A program made the translations under genes and the position numbers. This document shows, piece by piece, positions 32,436 through 41,110 of a DNA stretch of 64,000 nt (position 1 is its first letter; every line of letters begins with the position of its first letter). The notes under the pieces were generated by a model, which worked only from the letters and a program-made list of their open reading frames with translations, did no database searches and was not told where the DNA came from. Source of the DNA: Cytophagales bacterium (GTDB lineage: Bacteria; Bacteroidota; Bacteroidia; Cytophagales; 172606-1); NCBI GenBank assembly GCA_030446715.1, contig JAUJMU010000001.1, forward strand, positions 287,297 to 351,296. The letters run 5' to 3'.

Positions 32436-33206
32436 TCACCGCTTCTCCGAAACCGCCAGCTGACCGGCTTCCTGCGGGAAATACCGCTGGAGTTCGCTTT
32501 CAATCACCTCAAAAGTACGTTTTCTGAGAGAATCAACGTCGTCCATGGTCATGCCGGCAGTGGGAATCGGCTCGTGCACAACCGCCTTGACTGAATGCCG
32601 GCGGAAGAGCAGTTTGCCGTCGTCGGGCAGGATCAGCCAGTTCCAGGGAAACGTAATGGGTACGATGGGCACCTGCGCCTGAATGGCCATACGGAATGCG
32701 CCGTCCTTGAAAGGAGCCAGCCGGGGCGGATGCTTGCTTTTGATGCCGCCTTCGGGAAAGATTACAATGCTGCGTCCGTGATGCAGCATATGGATGGCCC
32801 GCTGCACGACCTCAAAACCGCTGGACCGGCTTTGGCGGTTTACCGGAATGTGCAGCCGCCTGAACATGTACCCAAACAAGGGTACCCTGGCAATGGACGC
32901 CTTCCCGATAAAGGCGTAGTACTTCCGGAGCACTACGCCCATAGCGGCAATATCCAGGTAAGAGGTATGGTTGGCGCAGAATACATAGGTCTGATCCTCT
33001 TCAAGACGGCTCCTGAACTCGGTGGTGACGGGCAGGAAGCTGACGGGGAAGAACAGGTGCCCCCACAACCGGTTCAGGTAGTGAGCCGCCCGGTACCATT
33101 GTGGTCTCTGCAGAAAAAGAAAGAAAAAAGGAAACAGGATCATGAAAAGACCCAGAAACCAGAAGTAGCACCAGAACGAATAAAGCCGCCTTAAAAAAAA
33201 CTCCAT
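32436..33206 (-). CDS. plsC: 1-acyl-sn-glycerol-3-phosphate acyltransferase
   Basis: PlsC adds the second acyl chain to lysophosphatidic acid at the inner membrane. The 256-residue protein has an N-terminal membrane helix (FWCYFWFLGLFMILFPFFF) and the HX4D catalytic motif in NHTSYLDI near residue 79. The second motif is FPEGGIKS near residue 151. The start ATG at 33206 is followed directly by the hydrophobic segment. It may act after PlsY (121-762), although the two are not linked. Confidence 0.92.
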   Translation of the reverse strand: MEFFLRRLYSFWCYFWFLGLFMILFPFFFLFLQRPQWYRAAHYLNRLWGHLFFPVSFLPVTTEFRSRLEEDQTYVFCANHTSYLDIAAMGVVLRKYYAFIGKASIARVPLFGYMFRRLHIPVNRQSRSSGFEVVQRAIHMLHHGRSIVIFPEGGIKSKHPPRLAPFKDGAFRMAIQAQVPIVPITFPWNWLILPDDGKLLFRRHSVKAVVHEPIPTAGMTMDDVDSLRKRTFEVIESELQRYFPQEAGQLAVSEKR

Positions 33207-33581
33207 CCTACAAATTAGAAAAAATTTAGCGGGAAAACCAACGCAGGAAAGGGCCGGAGGTGTACTGCGGGATGCACAAATGGCACGAAATTATTCCCAC
33301 AGCGGGCTGATTCTTCTTCCTTAAAAACTGATCATAACGTTCATCAGTCAAAGGTCAGCGGGAAGTACGGCGGCCCGGGGTGAAGTTGCACTGCCCGGGC
33401 CAGGCCCCAAAAAGGTGGAGAATGCGTTTATTTTGTTCAATGTTACATTCATCATAGAATTTTGCTTTAATTTGCAACCATCCTGCCGGTAGTTGAGTAT
33501 AAGTCTAGTATTGCTGCGCTGTAAAAGGCACCGCGGTACACTCAACCCAACAATCTAAAACCTATTAATAACTTAAAAACC

Positions 33582-33902
33582 ATGAACAACGACAATCAGA
33601 GTACTTTATTAAGCTTCATCATCGGTGCTGCTGCCGGCGTTGCTGCCGGCATGTTGCTTGCTCCCTATTCCGGTACAGAATCCAGAAGAAAAATAGCAGA
33701 ATCTGCTAACGATCTGGCTGACAAAGTGGGCAATCAGTGGGGCGATACTGCTGAGAAGCTTTCTGGTTATGTTGATTCAGCTGTAACTGCCGTAACCGGC
33801 GCTGTTAACAAAGCTGAAAAGTCTGCATCCGACGTGGCTGCCAATGCAACCAACCGTCCTGCAACCACCACCCCTACCACATCAGGCTCTTCCCAGTTCT
33901 GA
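33582..33902 (+). CDS. YtxH-domain small membrane-associated protein
   Basis: The 106-residue protein starts with a glycine/alanine-rich hydrophobic helix (LLSFIIGAAAGVAAGMLLAP) and has the YtxH signature APYSGTESRRKIAESANDLAD. An amphipathic helix and a disordered Thr/Pro tail follow. YtxH proteins are general-stress associated in Firmicutes; a similar role here is inferred. It is monocistronic with a strong terminator. The upstream region (33207-33581) has AT-rich promoter-like sequence but no full consensus. Confidence 0.88.
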   Translation: MNNDNQSTLLSFIIGAAAGVAAGMLLAPYSGTESRRKIAESANDLADKVGNQWGDTAEKLSGYVDSAVTAVTGAVNKAEKSASDVAANATNRPATTTPTTSGSSQF

Positions 33903-33934
33903 TAAAGTCTGGTTTCGGGAAACAAACCACATTA

Positions 33935-33967
33935 AACGACTCCTGCATGCAGGAGCCGTTCTTTTTT
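33935..33967 (+). terminator. Rho-independent terminator of the YtxH gene
   Basis: The stem AACGACTCCTGCA pairs with its inverse with a single mismatch, followed by TTCTTTTTT. It lies 32 bp past the stop codon. Confidence 0.9.
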
Positions 33968-34051
33968 GCCTTTACCTGAAAGAGTGGTTCAAGCGTGAAT
34001 GCTTTACCCGGCAGCAAGTATAATTAGTTTTCATCTGCGGGAAACCATCCC

Positions 34052-35491
34052 CTACGCAAACCACTTTACCAGCCGGTCGATCATGTTCTGCACTTTGGTG
34101 CTGTAGGGAGGGTATATCTGCCGGAGCATATTCAGCCGCTTGTTCTGGTACAGCACCGCCTTTTCGTTGGAAAAAGCCAGAAAGCCGTAGTGCCCGTGCG
34201 ATTTGCCGATGCCGCTGTTGTTGACCCCGCCGAAGGGCAGATCCGGATTGGCGATGTGCACCAGCGTATCGTTCACGCACACGCCGCCGGAGGTAGTCTG
34301 GCCCAGTAGGGTATTGATCCGGTCTGTATCCTGACCAAAAGCATACAGGGCCAGGGGCTTGGGCTGGCTGTTGATCAGGGCAACAGCTTCGGCAAGCGTG
34401 CGGTAAGTAAGCACGGGCAGCACCGGCCCGAAAATCTCTTCCTGCATCACCTCCATTCCTCCGTTTACACCCGTCAGCAAAGTAGGGGCAATGAGATTCT
34501 GAGTCTCGTCCGTATGGCCACCGTAGGCCACGCGGGCACCTTTCTGCACGGCGTCTTCGATCAGCCCCCGGACCCGCAGAAAATGCCGGCCGTTGACTAC
34601 CCGGGCCAGGTCCTTGTAGGGCTCGTCAGCCGTTTTGGGGTAAAAGCGGTCCAAGGTGTCCCGCATCGCCTCCAGAAAAGATGCTTCCTTGCCAGCGTGT
34701 ACCAGCACGTAATCCGGAGCAATGCAGGTTTGTCCGCCGTTGATAAACTTGCCCCACGAAAGTTTTTCGGCCGCATCCTGCACATTGGCGGTCTCGTCCA
34801 CTACCGCCGGCGACTTGCCACCCAGTTCGAGGGTAACGGAAGTCAGGTGTTCAGCGGCAGCTTTCATCACTACCTTGCCGATGGCCGGGCTGCCGGTAAA
34901 AAAGATATGGTCGAAGGGCAACTCCAGCAGTGCCTTTGCTACCTCACTGTCGCCTTCTGCTACGGCTACTTCCTCCTCCGGGAACAGTTCGCCCACCATC
35001 CGCCGCACAAGGGCCGACGTGTGCGGCGTGATTTCGGAAGGCTTCACCACAGCGCAGCAACCGGCCGCAACAGCCGATACCAGCGGGCTTACCACCAGAT
35101 GGAAGGGATAATTCCACGGCGCTATGATCAGGACTACGCCCTTTGGCTCAAAATGCACCTCTGACCGGGAACCGAGCAGCGGCAGGGGCGTTGCCATTCG
35201 TCTGGGCTGCATCCAGCCGGGCAGGTGTTTGATGGCGTGCTTTATTTCCTGAGTGGTAGGTGTGATTTCGGTGGTGTCCACTTCGGCAGCGGGCTTCCGG
35301 AAGTCACTGTAGACGGCGTCACGGATGTCCTGCCGGTGGTCCAGAATCCACTCCCGGAGCCGTTTCAGCTTTTCCTGCCGCTGCCGGGCAGTGGTTTGCC
35401 GCAGCGCCGGATGATTCGCTTTCTGGCGGTCCAGCAGTTGCCGGAGTCCGGTCGCCGGAGAAGTGGTGACTGGAGAGATGACGCTTTGCAT
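34052..35491 (-). CDS. Class-3-like aldehyde dehydrogenase
   Basis: The 479-residue protein oxidises aldehydes to acids with NAD(P). Visible motifs are APWNYPFHL near residue 122, FFTGSPAIG near residue 197, the catalytic-base region TLELGGKSP near residue 220, and the nucleophile Cys in GGQTCIAPDY near residue 254. The shorter length and the C-terminal hydrophobic/aromatic ending place it with fatty-aldehyde (class 3, AlkH-like) members. Substrate cannot be told from sequence. It stands alone. Confidence 0.93.
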   Translation of the reverse strand: MQSVISPVTTSPATGLRQLLDRQKANHPALRQTTARQRQEKLKRLREWILDHRQDIRDAVYSDFRKPAAEVDTTEITPTTQEIKHAIKHLPGWMQPRRMATPLPLLGSRSEVHFEPKGVVLIIAPWNYPFHLVVSPLVSAVAAGCCAVVKPSEITPHTSALVRRMVGELFPEEEVAVAEGDSEVAKALLELPFDHIFFTGSPAIGKVVMKAAAEHLTSVTLELGGKSPAVVDETANVQDAAEKLSWGKFINGGQTCIAPDYVLVHAGKEASFLEAMRDTLDRFYPKTADEPYKDLARVVNGRHFLRVRGLIEDAVQKGARVAYGGHTDETQNLIAPTLLTGVNGGMEVMQEEIFGPVLPVLTYRTLAEAVALINSQPKPLALYAFGQDTDRINTLLGQTTSGGVCVNDTLVHIANPDLPFGGVNNSGIGKSHGHYGFLAFSNEKAVLYQNKRLNMLRQIYPPYSTKVQNMIDRLVKWFA

Positions 35492-35605
35492 AGGCTGTTA
35501 AACGGTAAGGGCCTCACTTGTAACTGCTTTGAAAGTCAGTTGTGAAGCGGTTATGCAATAAGTAACAAAAAGAATATATTAGGGTTTCCGCCAAAGAAAT
35601 AAATT

Positions 35606-36397
35606 ATGACCCATTTCTTATCTGTTTGTCTGCTGTCGCTGTTCCTTGTCTGCGCTTCGGCTGTGAATGTTTCTGCTCAGGATTTTTCCCAATACGAAAG
35701 GCACCTGTACGTAACCGCCGCCGGTGATACCCTGCCTTACCGGCTGCTCAAGCCGCTCAATTATAAAGAAGGGAAAAAATATCCCCTGGTCGTGCTGTTG
35801 CACGGGTCCGGAGAACGCGGCAACGACAACGAAGCACAGCTCATCCACGGAACATACATTTTCCTGCAAGAGGCAAACCGTAAAAATTATCCCTGTTTCG
35901 TGCTGGTGCCGCAGTGCCCCAAAAACGGCCAGTGGGCCTCGTATCGCCGTGATGGAGGAAAGATAGCCGGGATCGGACTCGCGCCGGAACCGACCCGGCC
36001 AGCGCAGCTGGCAGATGAACTGATGGCGCAGCTCTCCCGGAAGTACAGCATTGACCAGAACCGGCTCTACATCACGGGTATTTCCATGGGTGGCTTCGGC
36101 ACGTACGATTTTATTACCCGCCAACCGGGAAGGTTTGCCGCGGCGGCTCCCGTGTGCGGCGGCGGCGATACTTCCAAGGCCAGCGTGATACGTGGCATTC
36201 CTCTGTGGATCTTTCACGGAGCCGATGATCCGGTGGTGCCGGCTGCCCTTTCCCGTGATATGACTGCCGCCCTGCGTCAGGCTGGCGGAAAACCGCTGTA
36301 CACTGAGTATCCCGGCGTACAGCACGACAGCTGGACCAACGCCTATGCGGAGCCCGGCCTGATGAAATGGATGTTTAAGCAGAAGCGGAAGCCGTAA
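35606..36397 (+). CDS. Exported alpha/beta-hydrolase esterase
   Basis: The 263-residue protein has a signal peptide (LLSLFLVCASAVNVSAQ) and an esterase/prolyl-oligopeptidase-like hydrolase fold. The oxyanion loop is VVLLHGSGERGND, and the nucleophile Ser is in TGISMGGFGTYD near residue 156. The acid is probably Asp in HGADDPVVP near residue 208, and the His is in GVQHDSW near residue 239. Related proteins are annotated as phospholipase/carboxylesterase or feruloyl-type esterases acting on polymers outside the cell. No hydrolase cluster is adjacent. Confidence 0.88.
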   Translation: MTHFLSVCLLSLFLVCASAVNVSAQDFSQYERHLYVTAAGDTLPYRLLKPLNYKEGKKYPLVVLLHGSGERGNDNEAQLIHGTYIFLQEANRKNYPCFVLVPQCPKNGQWASYRRDGGKIAGIGLAPEPTRPAQLADELMAQLSRKYSIDQNRLYITGISMGGFGTYDFITRQPGRFAAAAPVCGGGDTSKASVIRGIPLWIFHGADDPVVPAALSRDMTAALRQAGGKPLYTEYPGVQHDSWTNAYAEPGLMKWMFKQKRKP

Positions 36398-36540
36398 CGG
36401 TAAATCCGGGGTAGTGGTGAGTTGATAGTTATTGGTTATTAAGTTATTGACTGTTTGCTGTCCGGGCAGTCCCCCAACTGATTCAAGCGTTCACGCATGA
36501 ATCCCAAGTCATGGGAAATTAAACAACTATCAATCAACAA

Positions 36541-36655
36541 TTTAAGTACCCGGGCAGAAGTAATCAGGTATTTTAAAATTTAAAAATATGACGTCAGCTT
36601 ATTTAAAGTCAGAAGGTTACCCGATAATTCAAAATTTAAAATTGCGCAGTTGCTT
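36541..36655. repeat. Family-A dispersed element, copy 1
   Basis: It shares TTTAAGTACCCGGGCAGAAG, GTCAGAAGGTTAC and AAAATTGCGCAG with copies at 38478-38605 and 49521-49655. This copy lacks a clear left terminal arm. It lies just past the truC stop codon. The remainder of 36398-36668 holds short AT-rich direct repeats and no gene. Confidence 0.7.
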
Positions 36656-36668
36656 GATTAAGTGTCAA

Positions 36669-37481
36669 TCAAAACTGCACCGCCTCCTGCCAGCCAAATT
36701 TCTGCACAATCAGGTGCCACGGTTCGGGCAGGGGTGCAGTAATTGTAACGGGCTGTCCGGAGAAGGGATGGACAAAAGCCAGTGAACGCGAGTGGAGCAG
36801 CATGTATGGGCAGGCCAGTTCCTGAGCAAACATCTGATTGTGGCGCCAGTCGCCGTGGCGCTTGTCGCCGATCACGTAGTGACAGATATGGGCAAAGTGT
36901 TTCCGGATCTGGTGCATACGCCCCGTAAGAGGATTGGCTTCCACCAGCGAGTACCGCGCCGTCTGGTACCGGCCCACGGGAATGGGCAGTTCGGTTACAG
37001 CCAGCCGCCGGTAGCGGGTCCGGGCCTCCTGCGCCGGCTTGTGTTTTTCTTCCTTCAGGGCGTAATCGATCAAACCCGCTTCGGGTACGTAGCCGCGCAC
37101 CACCGCCAGATAGCTTTTATCAACGTTGCCTTCTTCGAATAATTTGCCTAATGGCTGGGTAGCTTCACGGTCAAGGGCAAACAGCAGCACACCCGAGGTG
37201 CCCCGGTCGAGGCGGTGCAGCGGGTACACCCGGCGGCCCAGCTGGTTGCGGAGTTCCTGCATGGCAAACAGCTTCGTTTCTTCCGAAATCCGGGTGCGGT
37301 GTACCAGCAGGCCATTGGGTTTATTGATGGCTGCGAGAAAATCGTCCTGAAAAAGAATGGATAGTTCCAAAGGAAAAGATGACGGTGGGGCTGCTTTTAC
37401 CGTAAAAGGTGGGGGCAAGTATAGCGGTTTCCGCTCATTTGCCGGATCAAGCAGATGCGCGGCCTGCGCCTGCCCCTTCAC
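36669..37481 (-). CDS. truC: tRNA pseudouridine(65) synthase TruC
   Basis: This RluA-family enzyme is closest to TruC, which modifies U65 of certain tRNAs. Catalytic Asp is in PLHRLDRGTSGVLLFA near residue 96. NKPNGLLVHR, PVGRYQTARYSLVE and GRMHQIRKHFAHI match TruC, and the QKFGW near the end is also TruC-like. The frame opens at GTG 37481, which gives about 40 residues before the usual start. An internal TTG near 37370 (LELSILFQDD) would give the canonical length, so the true start is uncertain. Confidence 0.9.
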   Translation of the reverse strand: MKGQAQAAHLLDPANERKPLYLPPPFTVKAAPPSSFPLELSILFQDDFLAAINKPNGLLVHRTRISEETKLFAMQELRNQLGRRVYPLHRLDRGTSGVLLFALDREATQPLGKLFEEGNVDKSYLAVVRGYVPEAGLIDYALKEEKHKPAQEARTRYRRLAVTELPIPVGRYQTARYSLVEANPLTGRMHQIRKHFAHICHYVIGDKRHGDWRHNQMFAQELACPYMLLHSRSLAFVHPFSGQPVTITAPLPEPWHLIVQKFGWQEAVQF

Positions 37482-37552
37482 TATTGCCCGTCTAGGCCAA
37501 CCTGAATACTACAACGGCGTTAATACCCTGAATTTTACTTTTACCTGAACGC

Positions 37553-38461
37553 ATGAGTGACAAAGTATATGATGTGATTATTGTGGGCGGCGGACCGGCC
37601 GGACTGAGTGCCGCGCTGGTGCTGGGCCGCTGCCGGAGAAGTGTGCTGATCTGCGACTCGGGCCAGTCCCGCAACGCATGGTCGGTGTCGCTGAACGGAT
37701 ATCTTACCCGGGAGGGCATTCATCCCAAGGAGTTTCTGGCCATTGGCCGCCGGGAACTGGAACCGTACGGTGTCGAATGGAAGCACACGGAGATTGTCAG
37801 TTCCGTGTGCCGGGGCGATGGGCTGTTTGAGATAGCTACCATTGAAGGTGAGTCGCTGACCAGCAAAAAGCTGATCCTTGCCACTGGTTTGCAGGACTAC
37901 TGGCCCGAAATGCCCGGTGCAAGGGCTTTTTACGGCACCAGCATCCACCACTGTCCGTACTGCGACGGCTGGGAATCGCGCGATAAGCCACTGGTTGCTT
38001 ATGGCCTTGGCCGGGTGGCCGTCGGACTTTCGATGTCGCTCAAGACATGGAGCCCCGACGTGACCCTCTGCACCGATGGTACCAACCGCCTCACCCGTGA
38101 AGACCGCGAGAAGCTGGAACGGAACGGAATAAAAGTGCGCACGGAAAAAATAACCCGCGCCAAAGGCACAGAAAGCCAGCTTGAGCACCTGGTTTTCAAC
38201 GGCGGGGAAGAACTGCCGTGTCAGGCGATGTTTTTCTCCATGGCTTCGGTGCAGCGGTCAGATCTGCCTCAGCAACTGAACTGCGAATTTACTGCCAAGG
38301 GCGTGGTAAAGTCAGATAACAAGCAGCGTACCCACGTAAGTGGTCTGTACATGGCTGGCGATGCCGACCGCGACGCGCAGCAGGTAATCATTGCAGCCGC
38401 TGAAGGAACGAAGGCGGCCATCAGCATCAATCAGGAATTGCAGAACGAGTCTTATAAGTAG
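37553..38461 (+). CDS. Thioredoxin-reductase-like FAD oxidoreductase (CPYC)
   Basis: The 302-residue flavoprotein has an FAD-binding GGGPAGLSAAL near residue 12 and ends with the flavin motif GLYMAGDADRDAQQ near residue 265. The redox motif is HHCPYCDGWE, not the CATCDG of true thioredoxin reductase. The second nucleotide motif is the degenerate GLGRVAVG, so NADPH binding may be weak or absent. These features match the GliT/HlmI-like dithiol-oxidase branch better than TrxB. Substrate is unknown. It is divergent from truC. Confidence 0.85.
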   Translation: MSDKVYDVIIVGGGPAGLSAALVLGRCRRSVLICDSGQSRNAWSVSLNGYLTREGIHPKEFLAIGRRELEPYGVEWKHTEIVSSVCRGDGLFEIATIEGESLTSKKLILATGLQDYWPEMPGARAFYGTSIHHCPYCDGWESRDKPLVAYGLGRVAVGLSMSLKTWSPDVTLCTDGTNRLTREDREKLERNGIKVRTEKITRAKGTESQLEHLVFNGGEELPCQAMFFSMASVQRSDLPQQLNCEFTAKGVVKSDNKQRTHVSGLYMAGDADRDAQQVIIAAAEGTKAAISINQELQNESYK

Positions 38462-38477
38462 CCTGACAGCTATAAGC

Positions 38478-38605
38478 AGCTGCGCAGTTTTGATTTTAAG
38501 TACCCGAGCAGAAATAATCTGGTATTTTTAAATTTCAAACCATGAGGTTAAGTGATTTGCAGTCAGAAGGTTACACAATAATTTAAAATCTAAAATTGCG
38601 TAGCT
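38478..38605. repeat. Family-A dispersed element, copy 2, with terminal inverted repeats
   Basis: The left end AGCTGCGCAGTTTT and right end AAAATTGCGTAGCT are inverted repeats at 12 of 14 positions. Internal blocks AAGTACCCG and GTCAGAAGGTTAC are shared with the other copies. At 128 bp with no coding capacity it is MITE-like. Confidence 0.75.
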
Positions 38606-38914
38606 ACTTAAATGCAGTTATACGCCTTCAGGCAGTAGAGTACTGTTTTATAGAATACCAGAACACTTGACTCATACTGTCCTTGAATGACCGAACAGCG
38701 AACAACTCTCAACTAGCAACTCAATTGATAAGCTGGTGTCAGGCAACGAGTCCCGGAGGGATCAATTATCGGTATAAACGGCACTTCCATTCTCCATTCG
38801 TCCTCTAGGGACGTAACAGTAAGGAAACATTCCGTCCCGGCGGGAGCACTTTTGTGTAAAACCAATTATAACCACTGGCAATGTGGGCAAAGGCATCAAA
38901 CTTCTTTAAAAACG
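38606..38914. other. Non-coding stretch between family-A copy and terminator
   Basis: No gene is supported here. A GTCCCGGAGGGA block (near 38750) and a GTCCTCTAGGGACG block (near 38800) look like fragments of another dispersed palindromic repeat, but I cannot define its borders. Confidence 0.35.
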
Positions 38915-38946
38915 AAAAGAGCCGGAAGATAACTTCCGGCTCTTTT
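38915..38946. terminator. Perfect bidirectional terminator after the small membrane protein gene
   Basis: A 14-bp perfect stem (AAAAGAGCCGGAAG and complement) encloses a 4-nt loop, with A and T tracts on the two sides. It lies about 35 bp past the stop of the small gene at 38982-39143 read leftward. Confidence 0.9.
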
Positions 38947-38981
38947 TATTGATTAGCTGAATAAATTCAGCCCAAAATTCA

Positions 38982-39143
38982 CTAAACTACTCTGCGGCCA
39001 GAGAAGAGTCTGATGAGGATAGCAACGATAGCAAGTACCAAAAGGATGTGAATAAAATTACCTACTGCTTCTCCAAATCCAACGTAGCCGATTAACCATA
39101 ACACGATCAATATAACAGCTACCCAAGTTAATATGCTTCCCAT
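38982..39143 (-). CDS. Lmo0937-family small membrane protein (53 aa)
   Basis: The frame from ATG 39143 reads MGSILTWVAVILIVLWLIGY, a short loop, then a second helix (HILLVLAIVAILIRLFSGRR). Two transmembrane helices in about 50 residues with a 'LIGY/GFG' turn match the Lmo0937 family, common in Bacteroidota and often stress-induced. A perfect terminator follows. Function is unknown. Confidence 0.85.
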   Translation of the reverse strand: MGSILTWVAVILIVLWLIGYVGFGEAVGNFIHILLVLAIVAILIRLFSGRRVV

Positions 39144-39337
39144 AATGTTTAAGAGTTTGGTTGTAATAATCAGATATACGGGGCTTTAAATCATTAGGTT
39201 TCTTTATTTTCAGTTCTTTTGTATAAGTCTTTTTCAACAACTCCTCTGCGTGGTTGATTCCGGGTGCTACGTGACGGAAAAGTACCGGGCTGGTTAGAAA
39301 TTTTCCCTAAGCTGTGCAGCTGTTTTTGTGAATCCGG

Positions 39338-40582
39338 CTAAGCCTTCAGCAGCATAGCCGGGTCGCAGGCGTCGCGGAGGCCGTTGCCCAGCAGATTGAA
39401 CGCCAGCACGATTACACTGATGCAGAAGCCAGGCAGAAACACGAGGTGCCAGCTGCCTGCAGAACCCGCGGCGTGAAACCCTTCATTGATCATGCTGCCC
39501 CAGGAAGGCATCGGTGGCTGTACGCCCAAACCCAGAAAGCTCAGGCCTGCTTCCATCAGTATGGCCGAAGCAAGATTAGAAGTGGCAATCACAATAACCG
39601 GCCCCAGTATATTGGGCAGTATGTGCCGCCGGATGATCTGGCCGTTGTTTAAACCAAGGGCGCGGGCTGCTTCTACGTACAGTTTCTGCCGGATGCCCAT
39701 GATCTGTCCCCGCACCACCCGCGCAATTTCTACCCAACTGGTGAGGCCCACGGCCACAAAGGTCACCCATAAGCCCTTGCTTTGCAGCGCCATGCTGATG
39801 GCAATCACCAGCATGATGCCGGGCACCGACCACACGACCGTCATCAGCCACTGGATGAGCGCATCAAGGCGGCCACCGAAAAAGCCCGCTACTGCACCCA
39901 GCGACACACCCACCAGCAAGGCGATCAGCACGGAAACAACGCCGATGGACAGCGAAATACGCACTCCGAACAGCAGACGGCTCAGCATGTCGCGGCCGGC
40001 GGTATCTGTGCCCAGCAGATACTGCCGCATTTCGAGGTTGTTGCGCCGGAACTGTTCCAGCAGTTCGGTTCTGGAAATCGTGTGGAGTTGCTCCTGCACG
40101 TCGAGGTACCGGATCTGGTCGCCCTGCACTTCGTAGCGGCTGCCACCCGGAAGCTTTCCGGAGTTGCCAATGAATAAGGGCATCACAACATCTACAAGGT
40201 CATATTTGTCTTCTGACCCTTTCCGGCCGTACATTTTCGCGTAAAGCGTCAGGCCTTCGATCCGGTGGGCGGTAACCGGGACAATGGTATAGTCGCTTTC
40301 ATGGCCTGACCACCAGTAAACCAGCCAGCCGGCAGATTCAGATCCGGCGTTTTTGCGGATTTTAAGCATTTCCACCCGGAAGCCGATTGGTTTCTTGCGG
40401 ATCTGGGCGGCGCTGTCATTGGCATTGGGCGTACCGTCGGGCATGATCAGATAGCCCAGCAGCGCCACCAGTACGCAGAATGCAATGACCACCAGCCCGG
40501 CCACAGCTGGCTTATTGCCCAGTAAGTGTCGCGTTGCCAGGGATCGTGGTGATTTTGGCGGCTGTAGCTGGGCGGAAGACAT
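39338..40582 (-). CDS. Peptide-type ABC transporter permease (OppC/DppC-like) with an inserted domain
   Basis: The 414-residue permease is about 100 residues longer than usual OppC/DppC. One N-terminal helix (GLVVIAFCVLVALLGYLIM) is followed by about 120 residues of extra sequence that would face the periplasm (residues 55-190). The standard permease core then begins at LLGTDTAGRDMLSRLLFGVR. The EAA-loop region is ARALGLNNGQIIRRHILPN near residue 312. No ATPase, OppB or binding protein is adjacent, so its partners are elsewhere. The inserted domain appears to be typical of Bacteroidota homologues, but I could not verify this. Confidence 0.9.
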   Translation of the reverse strand: MSSAQLQPPKSPRSLATRHLLGNKPAVAGLVVIAFCVLVALLGYLIMPDGTPNANDSAAQIRKKPIGFRVEMLKIRKNAGSESAGWLVYWWSGHESDYTIVPVTAHRIEGLTLYAKMYGRKGSEDKYDLVDVVMPLFIGNSGKLPGGSRYEVQGDQIRYLDVQEQLHTISRTELLEQFRRNNLEMRQYLLGTDTAGRDMLSRLLFGVRISLSIGVVSVLIALLVGVSLGAVAGFFGGRLDALIQWLMTVVWSVPGIMLVIAISMALQSKGLWVTFVAVGLTSWVEIARVVRGQIMGIRQKLYVEAARALGLNNGQIIRRHILPNILGPVIVIATSNLASAILMEAGLSFLGLGVQPPMPSWGSMINEGFHAAGSAGSWHLVFLPGFCISVIVLAFNLLGNGLRDACDPAMLLKA

Positions 40583-40620
40583 CAGGGAGTAGAATTTTCA
40601 GCCGGACAGGATAGCAGATT

Positions 40621-40705
40621 TTAAATTTTGGATTTTGAATTCTGAATTTCAGGAGAAGCTTACGGATTCGGCTCATCCATAATTCAAAATTCATAATTTT
40701 TATTG
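40621..40705. repeat. AT-rich inverted-repeat element
   Basis: The left arm AAATTTTGGATTTTGAATTC has an imperfect inverse at about 40681-40705. The spacer is about 35 bp. It lies between the 40710 gene stop and the OppC start, and its composition resembles the right half of the family-B elements. Confidence 0.45.
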
Positions 40706-40709
40706 CCAG

Positions 40710-41009
40710 CTACCGGCTGTTGTGCGCCAGCAGGCCCGCTTTGGTAGCCAGGTAAAAATATCCGGCGTAGCGGGAGTAAAAGTCTGCGGTTTCGGGTGCC
40801 ACTTCTTCGTCGTGCGCTTTGAGAACCTTCACCCATCCCTTGCTGATCAGTTGGGCCAGCGTTTCCCTCAGGGCTGCCTCCGGTATCCCCAACTGCCCGT
40901 GCAGGACACTAAAGGACTGCACAAAGTATAACTCGTCCAGTACATCGAATTCGGTATCTGTCATATCGTCCGGTGAATCTTGTTCCCGAAAGCGGAAAGG
41001 GATAGGCAT
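40710..41009 (-). CDS. Conserved small protein, winged-helix-like (99 aa)
   Basis: From ATG 41009 (MPIPFRFREQDSPDDM) or the inner ATG 40964 (MTDTEFDVLDELYFV) the product is 84-99 residues. The body (LDELYFVQSFSVLHGQLGIP, ALRETLAQLISKGWVKVLKA) has the helix pattern of a small winged-helix domain, ending with the aromatic stretch YAGYFYLATKAGLLAH. I know no named family. The frame continues upstream but without family-like sequence. It probably shares a transcript with the glycosyltransferase 100 bp upstream. Confidence 0.65.
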   Translation of the reverse strand: MPIPFRFREQDSPDDMTDTEFDVLDELYFVQSFSVLHGQLGIPEAALRETLAQLISKGWVKVLKAHDEEVAPETADFYSRYAGYFYLATKAGLLAHNSR

Positions 41010-41110
41010 AACTTCTGAGTTTTGGGTTACTTTCACGCATGGCAACTGCAATTGGGTTAAAGTACAGAGCTGCTGCGCCACCACAAATTTGCGGGTACTC
41101 ACCTTATTCG

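Noticed and set aside
39058-39240. Separate 60-residue minus-strand gene
   Set aside because: It overlaps the Lmo0937-family gene and its leader in another frame, is lysine-rich without a motif, and has no supporting context.
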